From Pseudomonas cichorii (GTDB lineage Bacteria > Pseudomonadota > Gammaproteobacteria > Pseudomonadales > Pseudomonadaceae), in contig NZ_CP074349.1 of assembly GCF_018343775.1 (NCBI RefSeq), positions 496,001 through 560,000 on the forward strand: DNA of 64,000 nt. The letters are read 5' to 3'. Numbering within the stretch: position 1 is the stretch's first letter; each line of letters opens with the position of its first letter. Shown here one piece after another: positions 17,301-26,735 of the stretch. The notes below the pieces were generated by a model. It did no database searches. It saw only the letters and a program-made list of their open reading frames with translations, and was not told where the DNA came from. Position numbers and translations under genes: made by a program.

Positions 17301-19298
17301 ATGCCAAGCCGTCGTGAGCGTGCCAACGCCATTCGTGCCCTCAGCATGGATGCCGTGCAAAAAGCCAACAGCGGCCATCCCGGTGCCCCCATGGGCATGG
17401 CGGATATCGCCGAAGTTCTGTGGCGCGACTATCTGAAGCACAACCCGGCAAACCCTGCGTTCGCCGACCGTGACCGCTTCATTCTGTCCAACGGCCACGG
17501 CTCGATGTTGATTTACTCGTTGCTGCACCTGACCGGCTACGACCTGTCCATCGACGACCTGAAGAACTTCCGTCAACTGCACAGCCGCACGCCGGGTCAC
17601 CCGGAATACGGCTACACCCCGGGTGTCGAAACCACCACCGGCCCGCTGGGTCAGGGTTTTGCCAACGCCGTCGGTTTTGCCGTGGCCGAAAAGACCCTGG
17701 CAGCACAGTTCAACCGCCCAGGCCACAACATCGTCGACCACAACACCTACGTGTTCATGGGCGATGGCTGCATGATGGAAGGTATTTCCCACGAAGTCGC
17801 TTCCCTGGCCGGTACTCTGGGCCTGGGCAAGCTGATCGCCTTCTACGATGACAACGGCATCTCCATCGACGGCGAAGTCGAAGGCTGGTTCACCGACGAT
17901 ACGCCGAAGCGTTTCGAGTCCTACGGCTGGCAGGTCATCCGCAATGTCGACGGTCACGATGCCGACGAAATCAAGACCGCCATCGACACCGCCCGCAAGA
18001 GCGAGCAGCCGACCCTGATCTGCTGCAAGACCACCATCGGTTTCGGTTCGCCCAACAAACAGGGCAAGGAAGAGTCCCACGGCGCTCCACTGGGTGCCGA
18101 TGAAATCGCCCTGACCCGCGCTGCGCTGAAATGGAACCACGGTCCTTTCGAAATCCCGGCCGATATCTACGCCCAGTGGGATGCGAAAGAAAAAGGCCTG
18201 GCTGCCGAAGCTGACTGGGATCAGCGTTTTGCTGCCTACTCCGCTGCTTTCCCTGAGCTGGCCAACGATTTCATCCGTCGCATGAGCGGTGAGCTGCCTG
18301 CCGACTTCGCTGAAAAATCGGCTGCTTATGTGGCTGAAGTCAACGCCAAGGGCGAAACCATTGCCAGCCGTAAAGCCAGCCAGAACGCTCTGGGTGCTTT
18401 CGGCCCGTTGCTGCCTGAGTTCCTGGGTGGTTCGGCTGACCTGGCCGGCTCCAACCTGACCATCTGGAAAGGCTGCAAAAGCATCACCGGCGAAGACGCC
18501 AACGGTAACTACCTGCATTACGGCGTGCGTGAATTCGGTCAGGCCGCAATGATGAACGGTATCGCCCTGCACGGCGGTTTCGTTCCTTACGGCGCGACCT
18601 TCCTGATCTTCATGGAATACGCCCGTAACGCAGTGCGCATGGCCGCTCTGATGAAGAAGCGTGTGATCCATGTGTTCACCCACGACTCCATCGGTCTGGG
18701 CGAAGACGGCCCGACTCACCAGCCGGTCGAGCAACTGACCAGCCTGCGTACCACGCCGAACCTGGACACCTGGCGCCCGGCGGATGCCGTGGAATCGGCC
18801 GTGGCCTGGAAATACGCCATCGAGCGTAACGATGGCCCGTCGGCGCTGATCTTCTCCCGTCAGAACCTGCCTCATCAGACCCGTGACGCAGCTCAACTGG
18901 CGGATATCGCCCGTGGTGGCTACGTGCTGCGCGACTGCGCCGGCGAGCCTGAGCTGATCCTGATCGCTACCGGTTCGGAAATTGGTCTGGCCGTGCAGGC
19001 TTACGACGCCCTGACCGCTCAAGGCCGCAAGGTGCGCGTGGTTTCCATGCCTTGCACCAGCGTCTTCGAGGCCCAGGACCCAGGTTACAAGCAAGCCGTT
19101 CTGCCGTTGCAGGTCAGCGCCCGTATCGCCATCGAAGCTGCCCACGCTGACTACTGGTACAAGTACGTCGGCCTGGAAGGTCGCGTGATCGGCATGACCA
19201 CCTTCGGCGAGTCGGCACCTGCGCCTGCGCTATTCGAGGAGTTCGGCTTCACTCTGGAGAACATCCTGAGCACGGCTGAAGAGTTGTTGGAAGACTGA
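17301..19298 (+). CDS. tkt: Transketolase
   Basis: A 665-residue thiamine-diphosphate enzyme of the pentose phosphate pathway, moving two-carbon units between sugar phosphates. It has the N-terminal [18 protein letters not shown] signature, the TPP/Mg motif [18 protein letters not shown] followed by the DDN of the cofactor site, and the [12 protein letters not shown] motif of the pyrimidine domain near residue 470. Full length with all three domains. It has a structured leader and an AGGAG ribosome site, and is divergent from the SahR-like gene. It is first in a row of glycolytic genes (epd, pgk, fba), separated from epd by a REP pair. Confidence 0.97.
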   Translation: MPSRRERANAIRALSMDAVQKANSGHPGAPMGMADIAEVLWRDYLKHNPANPAFADRDRFILSNGHGSMLIYSLLHLTGYDLSIDDLKNFRQLHSRTPGHPEYGYTPGVETTTGPLGQGFANAVGFAVAEKTLAAQFNRPGHNIVDHNTYVFMGDGCMMEGISHEVASLAGTLGLGKLIAFYDDNGISIDGEVEGWFTDDTPKRFESYGWQVIRNVDGHDADEIKTAIDTARKSEQPTLICCKTTIGFGSPNKQGKEESHGAPLGADEIALTRAALKWNHGPFEIPADIYAQWDAKEKGLAAEADWDQRFAAYSAAFPELANDFIRRMSGELPADFAEKSAAYVAEVNAKGETIASRKASQNALGAFGPLLPEFLGGSADLAGSNLTIWKGCKSITGEDANGNYLHYGVREFGQAAMMNGIALHGGFVPYGATFLIFMEYARNAVRMAALMKKRVIHVFTHDSIGLGEDGPTHQPVEQLTSLRTTPNLDTWRPADAVESAVAWKYAIERNDGPSALIFSRQNLPHQTRDAAQLADIARGGYVLRDCAGEPELILIATGSEIGLAVQAYDALTAQGRKVRVVSMPCTSVFEAQDPGYKQAVLPLQVSARIAIEAAHADYWYKYVGLEGRVIGMTTFGESAPAPALFEEFGFTLENILSTAEELLED

Positions 19299-19317
19299 GA
19301 AAGGTCGCAATAATCCT

Positions 19318-19371
19318 GTAGGAGTGGATTCATCCGCGAAGGCCCCTTCGCGAATGAATTCGCTCCTACGG
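19318..19371. repeat. REP inverted pair between tkt and epd
   Basis: GTAGGAGTGGATTCATCCGCGAA and TTCGCGAATGAATTCGCTCCTAC face each other with a 4-base loop. The transcript would fold into one long hairpin, which may stabilise the tkt 3' end or reduce readthrough into epd. Confidence 0.85.
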
Positions 19372-19411
19372 GTTTTATGTGCCGTCTGATTTATCTGCTT
19401 GCGAGCACTCC

Positions 19412-20461
19412 ATGCCCCAAAACCGCACTTACAAAGTTGCTCTGAACGGCTACGGCCGGATCGGTCGTTGTGTCTTGCGTGCGCTCTGTGAGCGAGGTGC
19501 ACGGGCAGGTTTTGAAGTGGTCGCGATCAATGATCTGGCCGATATGGCCAGTCTCGAATATCTCACCCGTTTCGATTCCACTCATGGCCGTTTCCCCGGC
19601 GATGTGCGGGTCGATGGGGAATACCTGCACATCAACGATCACCGGATCAAAGTGCTACGCAGCGCAACGCCCGAGGGTATCGACTGGGCGGCGCTGGGTG
19701 CGGATCTGGTGCTTGAGTGTTCAGGCGTCTACAACACCCGCGAAGATGGCCAGCGCTTTCTCGATGCGGGTGCCTCGCGGGTGCTGTTCTCGCAACCGAT
19801 GGCCAGCGAATCCGATGTGGATGCGACCATCGTGTTCGGCATCAATCAGCAGAAGCTGACCGGCACCGAGCGACTGGTTTCCAACGCATCCTGCACCACC
19901 AACTGCAGCGTGCCGTTGCTGCGCCTGCTGGATAATGCGCTGGGCCTTGAATACATTTCGATCACCACCATCCACTCGGCAATGAACGATCAGCCGGTGA
20001 TCGATGCTTATCACCACGAGGATTTGCGCCGTACGCGCTCGGCTTTCCAGTCCATCATTCCGGTATCCACTGGTCTGGCACGCGGAATCGAGCGGCTCCT
20101 GCCGGAACTTGCGGGCCGAATTCAGGCCAAAGCAGTTCGCGTACCGACGGTCAACGTCTCGTGCCTGGATATCACGCTGCAAACGGCGCGTGATACCGAT
20201 GCTGTGGAAATCAATCGAATCTTGCGTGAGGCCGCCACCAGCGGCCCGCTCAAAGGCCTGCTGGCATACACCGAGCTGCCGCATGCCAGTTGTGATTTCA
20301 ACCATGACCCTCATTCGGCCATTGTCGATGCGAGTCAGACCCGAGTTTCCGGCCCCCGGCTGGTAAACCTGCTGGCCTGGTTCGATAACGAATGGGGTTT
20401 TGCCAATCGAATGCTCGACGTTGCGGACCATTTCTTGCGCGTCGCGGATCAACAACAGTAA
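19412..20461 (+). CDS. epd: Erythrose-4-phosphate dehydrogenase (Epd), GAPDH family
   Basis: A 349-residue NAD-dependent dehydrogenase of the GAPDH fold. It has the [14 protein letters not shown]ossmann motif, the catalytic [14 protein letters not shown] with Cys161, and the [14 protein letters not shown] motif at the C-terminus. Its position between tkt and pgk, and the order in Pseudomonas, support Epd, which oxidises erythrose 4-phosphate towards pyridoxal phosphate. A GAPDH activity cannot be excluded by motif alone. I chose the ATG at 19412, matching the family N-terminus. It is followed after 16 bp by pgk. Confidence 0.9.
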   Translation: MPQNRTYKVALNGYGRIGRCVLRALCERGARAGFEVVAINDLADMASLEYLTRFDSTHGRFPGDVRVDGEYLHINDHRIKVLRSATPEGIDWAALGADLVLECSGVYNTREDGQRFLDAGASRVLFSQPMASESDVDATIVFGINQQKLTGTERLVSNASCTTNCSVPLLRLLDNALGLEYISITTIHSAMNDQPVIDAYHHEDLRRTRSAFQSIIPVSTGLARGIERLLPELAGRIQAKAVRVPTVNVSCLDITLQTARDTDAVEINRILREAATSGPLKGLLAYTELPHASCDFNHDPHSAIVDASQTRVSGPRLVNLLAWFDNEWGFANRMLDVADHFLRVADQQQ

Positions 20462-20477
20462 AAAACAGGAACGCCTC

Positions 20478-21641
20478 ATGACCGTGTTGAAGATGACCGA
20501 CCTCGATCTGCAAGGTAAGCGTGTGCTGATTCGCGAAGACCTCAACGTCCCGATCAAGGACGGCGTTGTCAGTAGCGATGCCCGAATCCTTGCTTCGCTG
20601 CCGACCATCAAACTGGCGCTGGAGAAGGGTGCTGCCGTACTGGTCTGCTCCCACCTGGGCCGTCCGACCGAAGGCGAGTTCTCGGCCGAGAACAGCCTCA
20701 AGCCGGTTGCCGACTACCTGAGCAAGGCACTGGGCCGTGAAGTCCCGCTGGTTGCCGATTACCTCGATGGCGTCGACGTCAAGGCTGGCGATGTCGTGCT
20801 GTTCGAGAACGTGCGCTTCAACAAGGGTGAGAAAAAGAACGCTGACGAGCTGGCGCAGAAATATGCCGCGCTGTGCGACATCTTCGTAATGGACGCTTTC
20901 GGCACTGCTCACCGCGCCGAAGGCTCGACCCACGGCGTTGCCAAATTCGCCAAGGTCGCTGCAGCAGGTCCTTTGCTGGCGGCCGAACTGGAAGCTCTGG
21001 GCAAGGCCCTGGGCGCTCCGGCCAAGCCGATGGCGGCCATCGTTGCCGGCTCCAAGGTTTCCACCAAGCTGGATGTACTCAACAGCCTGAGCGCAATTTG
21101 CGACCAGTTGATCGTCGGCGGCGGCATTGCCAACACTTTCCTGGCCGCAGCCGGTCACAAGGTCGGCAAATCGCTGTACGAGCCAGACCTGCTGGACACC
21201 GCCCGCGCCATTGCCGCCAAGGTCAGCGTGCCATTGCCGGTGGACGTGGTGGTTGCCAAGGAATTCGCTGAAAGCGCTGCCGCGACCGTCAAACTCATCG
21301 CCGATGTGGCCGATGACGACATGATTCTCGACATTGGCCCACAGACTGCTGCCCAGTTTGCCCAATTGCTGAAATCTTCCGGGACTATCCTGTGGAACGG
21401 TCCGGTCGGCGTGTTCGAGTTCGATCAGTTCGGCGAAGGGACCAAGACACTGGCCAAGGCCATTGCCGAAAGCGCAGCGTTCTCCATCGCTGGCGGCGGC
21501 GATACGTTGGCGGCCATCGACAAGTACGGCGTTGCACAGCAGATTTCCTACATTTCCACCGGTGGCGGCGCGTTCCTCGAGTTCGTCGAAGGCAAGGTCC
21601 TGCCAGCCGTTGAAGTGCTTGAACAGCGTGCAAAGGCCTGA
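20478..21641 (+). CDS. pgk: Phosphoglycerate kinase
   Basis: A 387-residue glycolytic/gluconeogenic kinase that exchanges phosphate between 1,3-bisphosphoglycerate and ADP. Motifs: the N-terminal [13 protein letters not shown] substrate arginine block, [20 protein letters not shown], the hinge and nucleotide domain with [21 protein letters not shown], and the [12 protein letters not shown] loop near the C-terminus. The ATG at 20478 has AGGAA at proper spacing. It is probably cotranscribed with epd (16-bp gap) and the lipoprotein genes downstream. Confidence 0.98.
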   Translation: MTVLKMTDLDLQGKRVLIREDLNVPIKDGVVSSDARILASLPTIKLALEKGAAVLVCSHLGRPTEGEFSAENSLKPVADYLSKALGREVPLVADYLDGVDVKAGDVVLFENVRFNKGEKKNADELAQKYAALCDIFVMDAFGTAHRAEGSTHGVAKFAKVAAAGPLLAAELEALGKALGAPAKPMAAIVAGSKVSTKLDVLNSLSAICDQLIVGGGIANTFLAAAGHKVGKSLYEPDLLDTARAIAAKVSVPLPVDVVVAKEFAESAAATVKLIADVADDDMILDIGPQTAAQFAQLLKSSGTILWNGPVGVFEFDQFGEGTKTLAKAIAESAAFSIAGGGDTLAAIDKYGVAQQISYISTGGGAFLEFVEGKVLPAVEVLEQRAKA

Positions 21642-21669
21642 TTTTCCGGTTCAGGAAAGGGAGTAGTTC

Positions 21670-21900
21670 ATGTTCAGGACGTTACCGTTATTGCTTGTCG
21701 CTGGGGTGCTGGCCGGTTGTGCGAGCAAGCCTGAGGTTGACGATGCGGAACCTGAGCCTCAGGCGCAGTTGCTTCAATTGAGCTGCTATCAGGCCGGTTG
21801 GCAGGCTGAAACCGTGCCAGTGATCTACAAGCGTGGCGGTCAGGAGGTCTGGGATCGTTACGAGTTCATGCCTCGCGCAGGAGATGTGGGCTGTCTCTGA
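21670..21900 (+). CDS. Small lipoprotein between pgk and fba (1 of 3)
   Basis: A 76-residue protein with a lipoprotein signal (lipobox LAGC at about residues 14-17) and a mature part starting CASKPEVDDAEPEP. Two more cysteines (LSCYQAG and VGCL at the end) may form a disulphide. The ATG at 21670 has GGGAG upstream and lies 28 bp after pgk. I do not recognise a family. P. aeruginosa, as I remember, also has small hypothetical genes between pgk and fda. Confidence 0.72.
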   Translation: MFRTLPLLLVAGVLAGCASKPEVDDAEPEPQAQLLQLSCYQAGWQAETVPVIYKRGGQEVWDRYEFMPRAGDVGCL

Positions 21901-21982
21901 GTCAGGTAAAGGCTCGCAGGTAACATCTGCGAGCTTTGGCGGTCATTAAAGGGTGGGATCTTTTCCGAGAAGGAGTTTCGCC

Positions 21983-22180
21983 ATGAAAATCGCCACCCTG
22001 GCTCTTGTGAGTTGCATTGTTTTGGCAGGTTGCAGCAGTCCGGGCTCCAAAGCCCGAACCTGTGAAGTATTCAGCCCGGCCTCCGTGAATGTGCCGACGA
22101 CCGACAACACCCAGCGGGTTGAGGCGCACGTCACGGGTGAACCGGCCGGTGATCGTAATCAGGAACAGAACTGCCCCTGA
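21983..22180 (+). CDS. Small lipoprotein between pgk and fba (2 of 3)
   Basis: A 65-residue protein with a short lipoprotein signal (lipobox LAGC, about residues 13-16) followed by a Ser/Thr/Asn-rich mature chain with one internal Cys (RTCEVF) and one near the end (QNCP). The ATG at 21983 has AAGGAG eight bases upstream. No known domain. It lies 82 bp after the preceding lipoprotein gene. Confidence 0.65.
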   Translation: MKIATLALVSCIVLAGCSSPGSKARTCEVFSPASVNVPTTDNTQRVEAHVTGEPAGDRNQEQNCP

Positions 22181-22234
22181 TGTAGCGAAGCGAGCGGCAC
22201 AGGCCGCGCTTCCCGGGGCAGGCCAGGAGACGTG

Positions 22235-22561
22235 ATGAAAGGCTTGATTGCCCTTGCGGCATGTGCGGTGCTCGGTGGTTGCGCGACGTCAAAGGCGCCG
22301 CAGTCCAGTGATTCCTGGAACCACTGGGTATGTGACAGCAAGGCCGAGGTCCATTGGCGTTTTGCCGATTCGGCCAAAAAGGAAGTGGATGTACGCCTGA
22401 ACCAGAGCGATCAGGTTTTCAGGCTCAAGGCCCAGCCTGGTGCTGCCAGCGGGACGCTCTACAGTAACAACGTGTTGGCGTTTGCCAACAAGGGTGACGA
22501 AGGCCTGATTTACTGGGACGCCACCAACGATTTGATCGGACGCGGCTGCAAGGCCAGGTAA
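22235..22561 (+). CDS. MliC-like lipoprotein (C-type lysozyme inhibitor domain)
   Basis: A 108-residue lipoprotein (lipobox LGGC) whose mature part resembles the membrane-bound lysozyme inhibitor fold. It opens with WVCDSKAEVHWRF, has the family block VDVRLNQSDQVFRL, a Ser-Gly-x-x-Tyr turn (ASGTLYSNN), a KGDEGLIYW strand, and a final Cys (GRGCKAR) that would pair with the first. MliC proteins protect peptidoglycan from host lysozyme. The start may be the GTG at 22232 or the ATG at 22235; AGGAGA lies upstream of both. It is the third lipoprotein gene in the row. Confidence 0.75.
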   Translation: MKGLIALAACAVLGGCATSKAPQSSDSWNHWVCDSKAEVHWRFADSAKKEVDVRLNQSDQVFRLKAQPGAASGTLYSNNVLAFANKGDEGLIYWDATNDLIGRGCKAR

Positions 22562-22676
22562 GTCGTAGCCGATGTACCACCCGCACGGCCCTTGTGGCCG
22601 TGCGTATAACTTGAATAGCAGTCGCCACTACGGCAGGCTTGCACGATTAACGACCCGACCGGGAGACACACAGACA

Positions 22677-23741
22677 ATGGCACTTATCAGCATGCGCCAG
22701 ATGTTGGACCACGCAGCCGAATTCGGTTACGGCGTTCCAGCTTTCAACGTAAACAACCTGGAACAGATGCGCGCCATTATGGAAGCGGCCGACAAGACCG
22801 ATTCCCCGGTGATCGTCCAGGCTTCGGCCGGTGCCCGCAAATACGCCGGTGCCCCGTTTCTGCGCCACCTGATCCTCGCGGCAGTCGAAGAATTCCCGCA
22901 CATCCCGGTGGTCATGCACCAGGACCACGGCACCAGCCCTGATATCTGCCAGCGTTCGATCCAGCTGGGCTTCAGCTCGGTGATGATGGACGGTTCGCTC
23001 GCCGAAGACGGCAAGACGCCTGCCAGCTACGAATACAACGTTGACGTGACCCGTCGCGTCGTGGCTTTCGCCCACGCCTGTGGCGTGTCGGTAGAAGGCG
23101 AGCTGGGCGTTCTGGGCTCTCTGGAAACCGGCATGGCCGGTGAAGAAGACGGCGTTGGCGCAGAAGGCATTCTGGATCACAGCCAGATGCTGACCGACCC
23201 TGAAGAAGCCGCTGACTTCGTCAAGAAGACCCAGGTCGATGCCCTGGCAATCGCCATCGGCACCAGCCACGGCGCCTACAAGTTCACCAAGCCGCCTACC
23301 GGCGACATCCTGGCGATCGAGCGCATCAAAGAAATCCACAAACGCATCCCTAACACCCACCTGGTGATGCACGGTTCTTCGTCCGTTCCTCAGGAATGGC
23401 TGAAGATCATCAACGAATACGGCGGCGACATCAAAGAAACCTACGGCGTGCCGGTCGAAGAAATCGTTGAAGGCATCAAGTACGGCGTGCGCAAGGTCAA
23501 CATCGACACCGACCTGCGTCTGGCCTCTACTGGTGCCATCCGTGAGTTCATGGCCAAGAACCGCAGCGAGTTCGACCCGCGCAAATACCTGGCCAAGACT
23601 GTCGTGGCCATGCGTGACGTCTGTATCGCTCGTTACGAAGCCTTCGGCACCGCTGGCAACGCCTCGAAGATCAAGCCGATCTCCCTGGATCGCATGTTCG
23701 AGCGTTACGCCAAGGGCGAGCTGGATGCCAAGATCAACTGA
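22677..23741 (+). CDS. fba: Class II fructose-bisphosphate aldolase
   Basis: A 354-residue zinc aldolase that cleaves fructose 1,6-bisphosphate. It has the N-terminal [12 protein letters not shown] block, the metal motif [12 protein letters not shown] with the paired His of the zinc site, the SVMMDGS strand, the VEGELG motif, and the [11 protein letters not shown] phosphate block. Length and motifs fit the Calvin-type class II enzymes of Pseudomonas. It closes the tkt-epd-pgk row and ends at an intrinsic terminator 18 bp after its stop. Confidence 0.97.
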   Translation: MALISMRQMLDHAAEFGYGVPAFNVNNLEQMRAIMEAADKTDSPVIVQASAGARKYAGAPFLRHLILAAVEEFPHIPVVMHQDHGTSPDICQRSIQLGFSSVMMDGSLAEDGKTPASYEYNVDVTRRVVAFAHACGVSVEGELGVLGSLETGMAGEEDGVGAEGILDHSQMLTDPEEAADFVKKTQVDALAIAIGTSHGAYKFTKPPTGDILAIERIKEIHKRIPNTHLVMHGSSSVPQEWLKIINEYGGDIKETYGVPVEEIVEGIKYGVRKVNIDTDLRLASTGAIREFMAKNRSEFDPRKYLAKTVVAMRDVCIARYEAFGTAGNASKIKPISLDRMFERYAKGELDAKIN

Positions 23742-23758
23742 GTGTTGATCCGCTAATG

Positions 23759-23787
23759 AAAAACCCGCAGAGATGCGGGTTTTTTTA
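23759..23787 (+). terminator. Intrinsic terminator of fba
   Basis: AAAACCCGC and GCGGGTTTT form a stem around AGAGAT, followed by an uninterrupted T-run, 18 bp past the fba stop. Confidence 0.9.
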
Positions 23788-23800
23788 TTCCAGAAATTTC

Positions 23801-23950
23801 TGTAGGAGAGCGGATTCAGCCGCGAAGAGGCCAAACAACTTCACCCAGCCCACTGCATGTGTACTGGCTAGCACATTTCGTTCAGGGAGGGGGCGCTCAG
23901 GCGGATGGCTTCAGGTTTCGGGGGCTGTTCGCGAATGAATTCGCTCCTAC
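23801..23950. repeat. Widely spaced inverted REP pair
   Basis: TGTAGGAGAGCGGATTCAGC (23801 on) and the inverted TTCGCGAATGAATTCGCTCC (23928 on) are separated by about 100 bp of unremarkable sequence. With the terminator they fill the gap between fba and the DUF3010 gene. Confidence 0.7.
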
Positions 23951-24017
23951 CGATGCGCGCCGGTGTCTGAATATGCCGTCGCGGCAATTCGACGACGGGG
24001 CAAGGGCAGCGCACCTC

Positions 24018-24431
24018 TTATTTCATGAGCATTGCACACGCCGTCTTGTAAGCCTCATGCTGATACTTGTTCAACGTATCGGGCAGGGCGAAGTCGTGCT
24101 TTCTGTTCTGGGCGTTGATGGTTTGCGGGGATACGAGGATCACGTCGCAGTCGGCCAGGAGCTGGAAGACGGTTTCGATCTTGAAGGTGGTGGGGCCACC
24201 GGCGAATTCGCCTTTCTTGCTGCGTTTCTTGATCGCGACATGGCTGATGCCGTTTTCCCGCACAAAGCTTGCGATCTTTGTGGCGAAGGCTTTGACGTTG
24301 CCAGCTTCGTCGTCATCCTCTAATGAGATCTTTCGGGTTGCCAGCGGCACATGCGCGGTGCCGCTGTTCTGACGGGTGGCCAGGGCGAAGATGGCTTCAC
24401 TGCCTTTGATTTCTACACCACAAATAATCAT
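24018..24431 (-). CDS. DUF3010 family protein
   Basis: A 137-residue cytoplasmic protein matching the DUF3010 family: it starts MIICGVEIKGSEAIFAL, has an AIKKRSKKGEFAGGPTTFKIE basic block, and a C-terminal half with VILVSPQTINAQNRK. The N-terminal Gly-Val-Glu-Ile-Lys pattern resembles an actin/RNase H-type fold, which is a guess. Function unknown. It lies 56 bp downstream of the LprI-like gene in the same direction. Confidence 0.8.
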   Translation of the reverse strand: MIICGVEIKGSEAIFALATRQNSGTAHVPLATRKISLEDDDEAGNVKAFATKIASFVRENGISHVAIKKRSKKGEFAGGPTTFKIETVFQLLADCDVILVSPQTINAQNRKHDFALPDTLNKYQHEAYKTACAMLMK

Positions 24432-24487
24432 GGAAATGCCTGATGCCTTGGGTTCATATAAAGGAACAGGTTATCTCATCGCTGGCG

Positions 24488-24898
24488 TTATTCCTGCGCA
24501 ATTGATTCCAGATATTCCGAACGCTCGTCGCTCATGCGGGCAATGCAGTCGTTTTCGTTGATATTGTAGGCCTTGCTACCCGCGGCAGACGGGAAGACTT
24601 CGACCGCGCAATCGGCGTCGCGCAGCTTTTCCCAGGCCTGTTGAGCGGTCTTGAGCTTGCTGGTGAAGTCGTTGTATTGCGATTTGTTGGCGACGAATTG
24701 CGACTGGACGCGATTGAGCAGGTTCTGAAAGTTTTCCTTGAGCAGCTCTTCTGCGGTGTGTCGGCTATAGACCGAGCATTCCAGGGTCTGGTTGTCGCTG
24801 TCGACGCCGTCGCACGGCGTGCTGTCCGAATCTTGAGCCGCTTGTGCGCCAGTCACGGCGGTCGCCATGAGGGCCAGTGTCAGGAAAATCGTTTTCAT
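24488..24898 (-). CDS. LprI/DUF1311-like periplasmic protein
   Basis: A 136-residue protein with a signal peptide (about 1-20, ending GAQAAQ). The mature part resembles the DUF1311/LprI N-terminal fold: a Cys near TLECSVYSRHTAEE, a long helix with LLNRVQSQF, an AQQAWEKLRDADCAVE segment, and a final Cys in NDCIARMSDERSEYL. LprI-type proteins are reported to inhibit lysozyme; here that is only a family hint. The ATG at 24898 starts at the signal peptide; longer in-frame starts are unlikely. Confidence 0.78.
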   Translation of the reverse strand: MKTIFLTLALMATAVTGAQAAQDSDSTPCDGVDSDNQTLECSVYSRHTAEELLKENFQNLLNRVQSQFVANKSQYNDFTSKLKTAQQAWEKLRDADCAVEVFPSAAGSKAYNINENDCIARMSDERSEYLESIAQE

Positions 24899-25126
24899 CG
24901 AGTGGCTCCGATCCATTGATGCCTTGAATTCTGGCCTAAGCGCGAGGCAAAGAACAGGTTTACGACACACGCTGAGAGCGTCTCATGGCCCTTTGTCGCA
25001 TCTTGACGCTTTCGGCAAACCCCCTGTCGTTTTTGCACCCGGCTCGCCGGACCCTCCGGCATATGCTGACCCCAATAGCGCCGACAGCCGATTCGGCGCG
25101 CAAGTACCTAAAAAGGGGACAGCCTG

Positions 25127-26104
25127 ATGAGCCCAGCCGAACTGCACGCCGACAGCATCGTCATTGACGGGCTGATTATCGCCAAATGGAATCGCGAGCT
25201 GTTTGAAGACATGCGCAAGGGTGGCCTGACCATGGCCAACTGCACGGTATCGGTGTGGGAAGGTTTCCAGGCCACCATCAACAGCATCTGCACCAGCCAG
25301 AAACTGATGCGCGAGAACAGCGACCTGGTGATGCCGGTCCACACCACCGCGGATATCCGCAAGGCCAAGGAACTGGGCAAGACCGGCATTCTGTTCGGCT
25401 TCCAGAATGCTCATGCCTATGAGGACCAGATCGGCTATGTCGAGATCTTCAAGCAACTGGGCGTTGGCATCGTGCAGATGTGCTACAACACCCAGAATCT
25501 GGTGGGCACCGGCTGCTACGAGCGCGACGGCGGCCTTTCAGGCTTCGGGCGCGAGATCGTGGCTGAGATGAACCGCGTGGGCGTCATGTGCGACCTGTCC
25601 CATGTGGGCTCCAAGACTTCCGAAGAAGTCATCCTCGAATCGAAGAAACCGGTCTGCTACTCCCACTGCCTGCCGTCCGGCCTCAAGGAACACCCGCGCA
25701 ACAAGTCTGATGCCGAACTGAAGTTCATCGCCGATCACGGCGGTTTTGTCGGGGTGACCATGTTTGCGCCGTTTCTGGCCAAGGGCATCGAGTCGACCAT
25801 CGACGATTACGCCGAAGCCATCGAATACACCATGAACATCGTCGGTGAAGACGCCATCGGCATCGGCACCGACTTCACCCAGGGCCATGGCCAGGACTTC
25901 TTCGAGTACCTGACCCATGACAAGGGCTATGCCCGTCGGCTGACCAGCTTCGGCAAGATCATCAATCCGCTGGGCATCCGCACCGTGGGCGAATTCCCGA
26001 ACCTGACCGAAACCCTGCTCAAGCGCGGCCATTCCGAGCGCGTCGTGCGCAAGATCATGGGCGAGAACTGGGTCAACGTGCTCCGAGACGTCTGGGGCGA
26101 ATAA
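25127..26104 (+). CDS. M19 renal-dipeptidase-like protein of the dimethylglycine locus (metal site incomplete)
   Basis: A 325-residue TIM-barrel protein of the M19 (membrane dipeptidase) type, with DLSHVGSKTSEEV (His159), CYSHCLPSG (His180), and the GIGTDFTQGH motif. The first metal motif, normally D-G-H-x-D, reads IDGLIIAKW, and the bridging Glu position reads FGFQNAHAY (Gln93), so three of the usual five metal ligands seem missing. Dipeptidase activity is therefore doubtful. The gene opens the dgc cluster and is followed after 85 bp by the DUF5943 gene. In P. aeruginosa the same pair lies upstream of dgcA, as I remember. A role in betaine metabolism is inferred from position. Confidence 0.82.
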   Translation: MSPAELHADSIVIDGLIIAKWNRELFEDMRKGGLTMANCTVSVWEGFQATINSICTSQKLMRENSDLVMPVHTTADIRKAKELGKTGILFGFQNAHAYEDQIGYVEIFKQLGVGIVQMCYNTQNLVGTGCYERDGGLSGFGREIVAEMNRVGVMCDLSHVGSKTSEEVILESKKPVCYSHCLPSGLKEHPRNKSDAELKFIADHGGFVGVTMFAPFLAKGIESTIDDYAEAIEYTMNIVGEDAIGIGTDFTQGHGQDFFEYLTHDKGYARRLTSFGKIINPLGIRTVGEFPNLTETLLKRGHSERVVRKIMGENWVNVLRDVWGE

Positions 26105-26189
26105 CTTTCTACGCGACGCCCCCTTTGAATTGATAACCCCGCTGCCCTGCGCGCAGTGGGCGTAACCCGAATTTCTGGAGTTTGACCCC

Positions 26190-26720
26190 ATGGCTAAAAT
26201 CGCCCCGCAACTGCCTATCGAAGTCGACAGCGAAACAGGCGTCTGGACCTCCGATGCATTGCCGATGCTCTATGTGCCGCGCCACTTCTTCGTCAATAAC
26301 CACATGGGTATTGAAGAAGTGCTGGGTGCCGAGGCCTACGCCGAAATTCTCTACAAGGCCGGCTACAAGTCCGCCTGGCACTGGTGCGAAAAGGAAGCCG
26401 AATGCCATGGCATCGAAGGCGTTGCGGTGTTCGAGCACTACATGAATCGCTTGTCCCAGCGTGGCTGGGGGCTGTTCAAGATTCAGGATATCGATCTGGA
26501 AAAAGGCACTGCCAGCGTCAAGCTCGAGCACTCGGCGTTCGTGTATGTGTACGGCAAGGTCGGGCGCAAGGTGGATTACATGTTCACCGGCTGGTTCGCC
26601 GGTGCAATGGATCAGATCCTGGCTGCCAGCGGCAGCTCGATCCGCACCGTTGCCGAACAGGTCTACGGTGGCTCCGAAGAAGGTCATGACGACGGTCTGT
26701 TTGTCGTCAAGCCGTTGTAA
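26190..26720 (+). CDS. DUF5943 protein (4-vinyl-reductase-like fold) upstream of dgcA
   Basis: A 176-residue cytoplasmic protein with PRHFFVNNHMGIEEVLG, an AWHWCEKEAECHG block and a C-terminal VYVYGKVGRKVDYMFTGWFAG motif. This is the DUF5943 family, related to V4R small-molecule-binding domains. It lies 15 bp upstream of dgcA, has a GGAG ribosome site, and is always near dimethylglycine genes in Pseudomonas as far as I recall. The activity is unknown; a helper role in dimethylglycine demethylation is inference. Confidence 0.8.
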   Translation: MAKIAPQLPIEVDSETGVWTSDALPMLYVPRHFFVNNHMGIEEVLGAEAYAEILYKAGYKSAWHWCEKEAECHGIEGVAVFEHYMNRLSQRGWGLFKIQDIDLEKGTASVKLEHSAFVYVYGKVGRKVDYMFTGWFAGAMDQILAASGSSIRTVAEQVYGGSEEGHDDGLFVVKPL

Positions 26721-26735
26721 GTCGAGGATCGTGTT

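Noticed and set aside
17295..19145. Long open frame antisense to tkt
   Set aside because: It mirrors a well-conserved gene in GC-rich DNA and has no domain; a codon-bias shadow.
24971..25126. Inverted repeat GCCGA/TCGGC as terminator before the M19-like gene
   Set aside because: A short stem without T-run, and it lies upstream of a gene start rather than after one.
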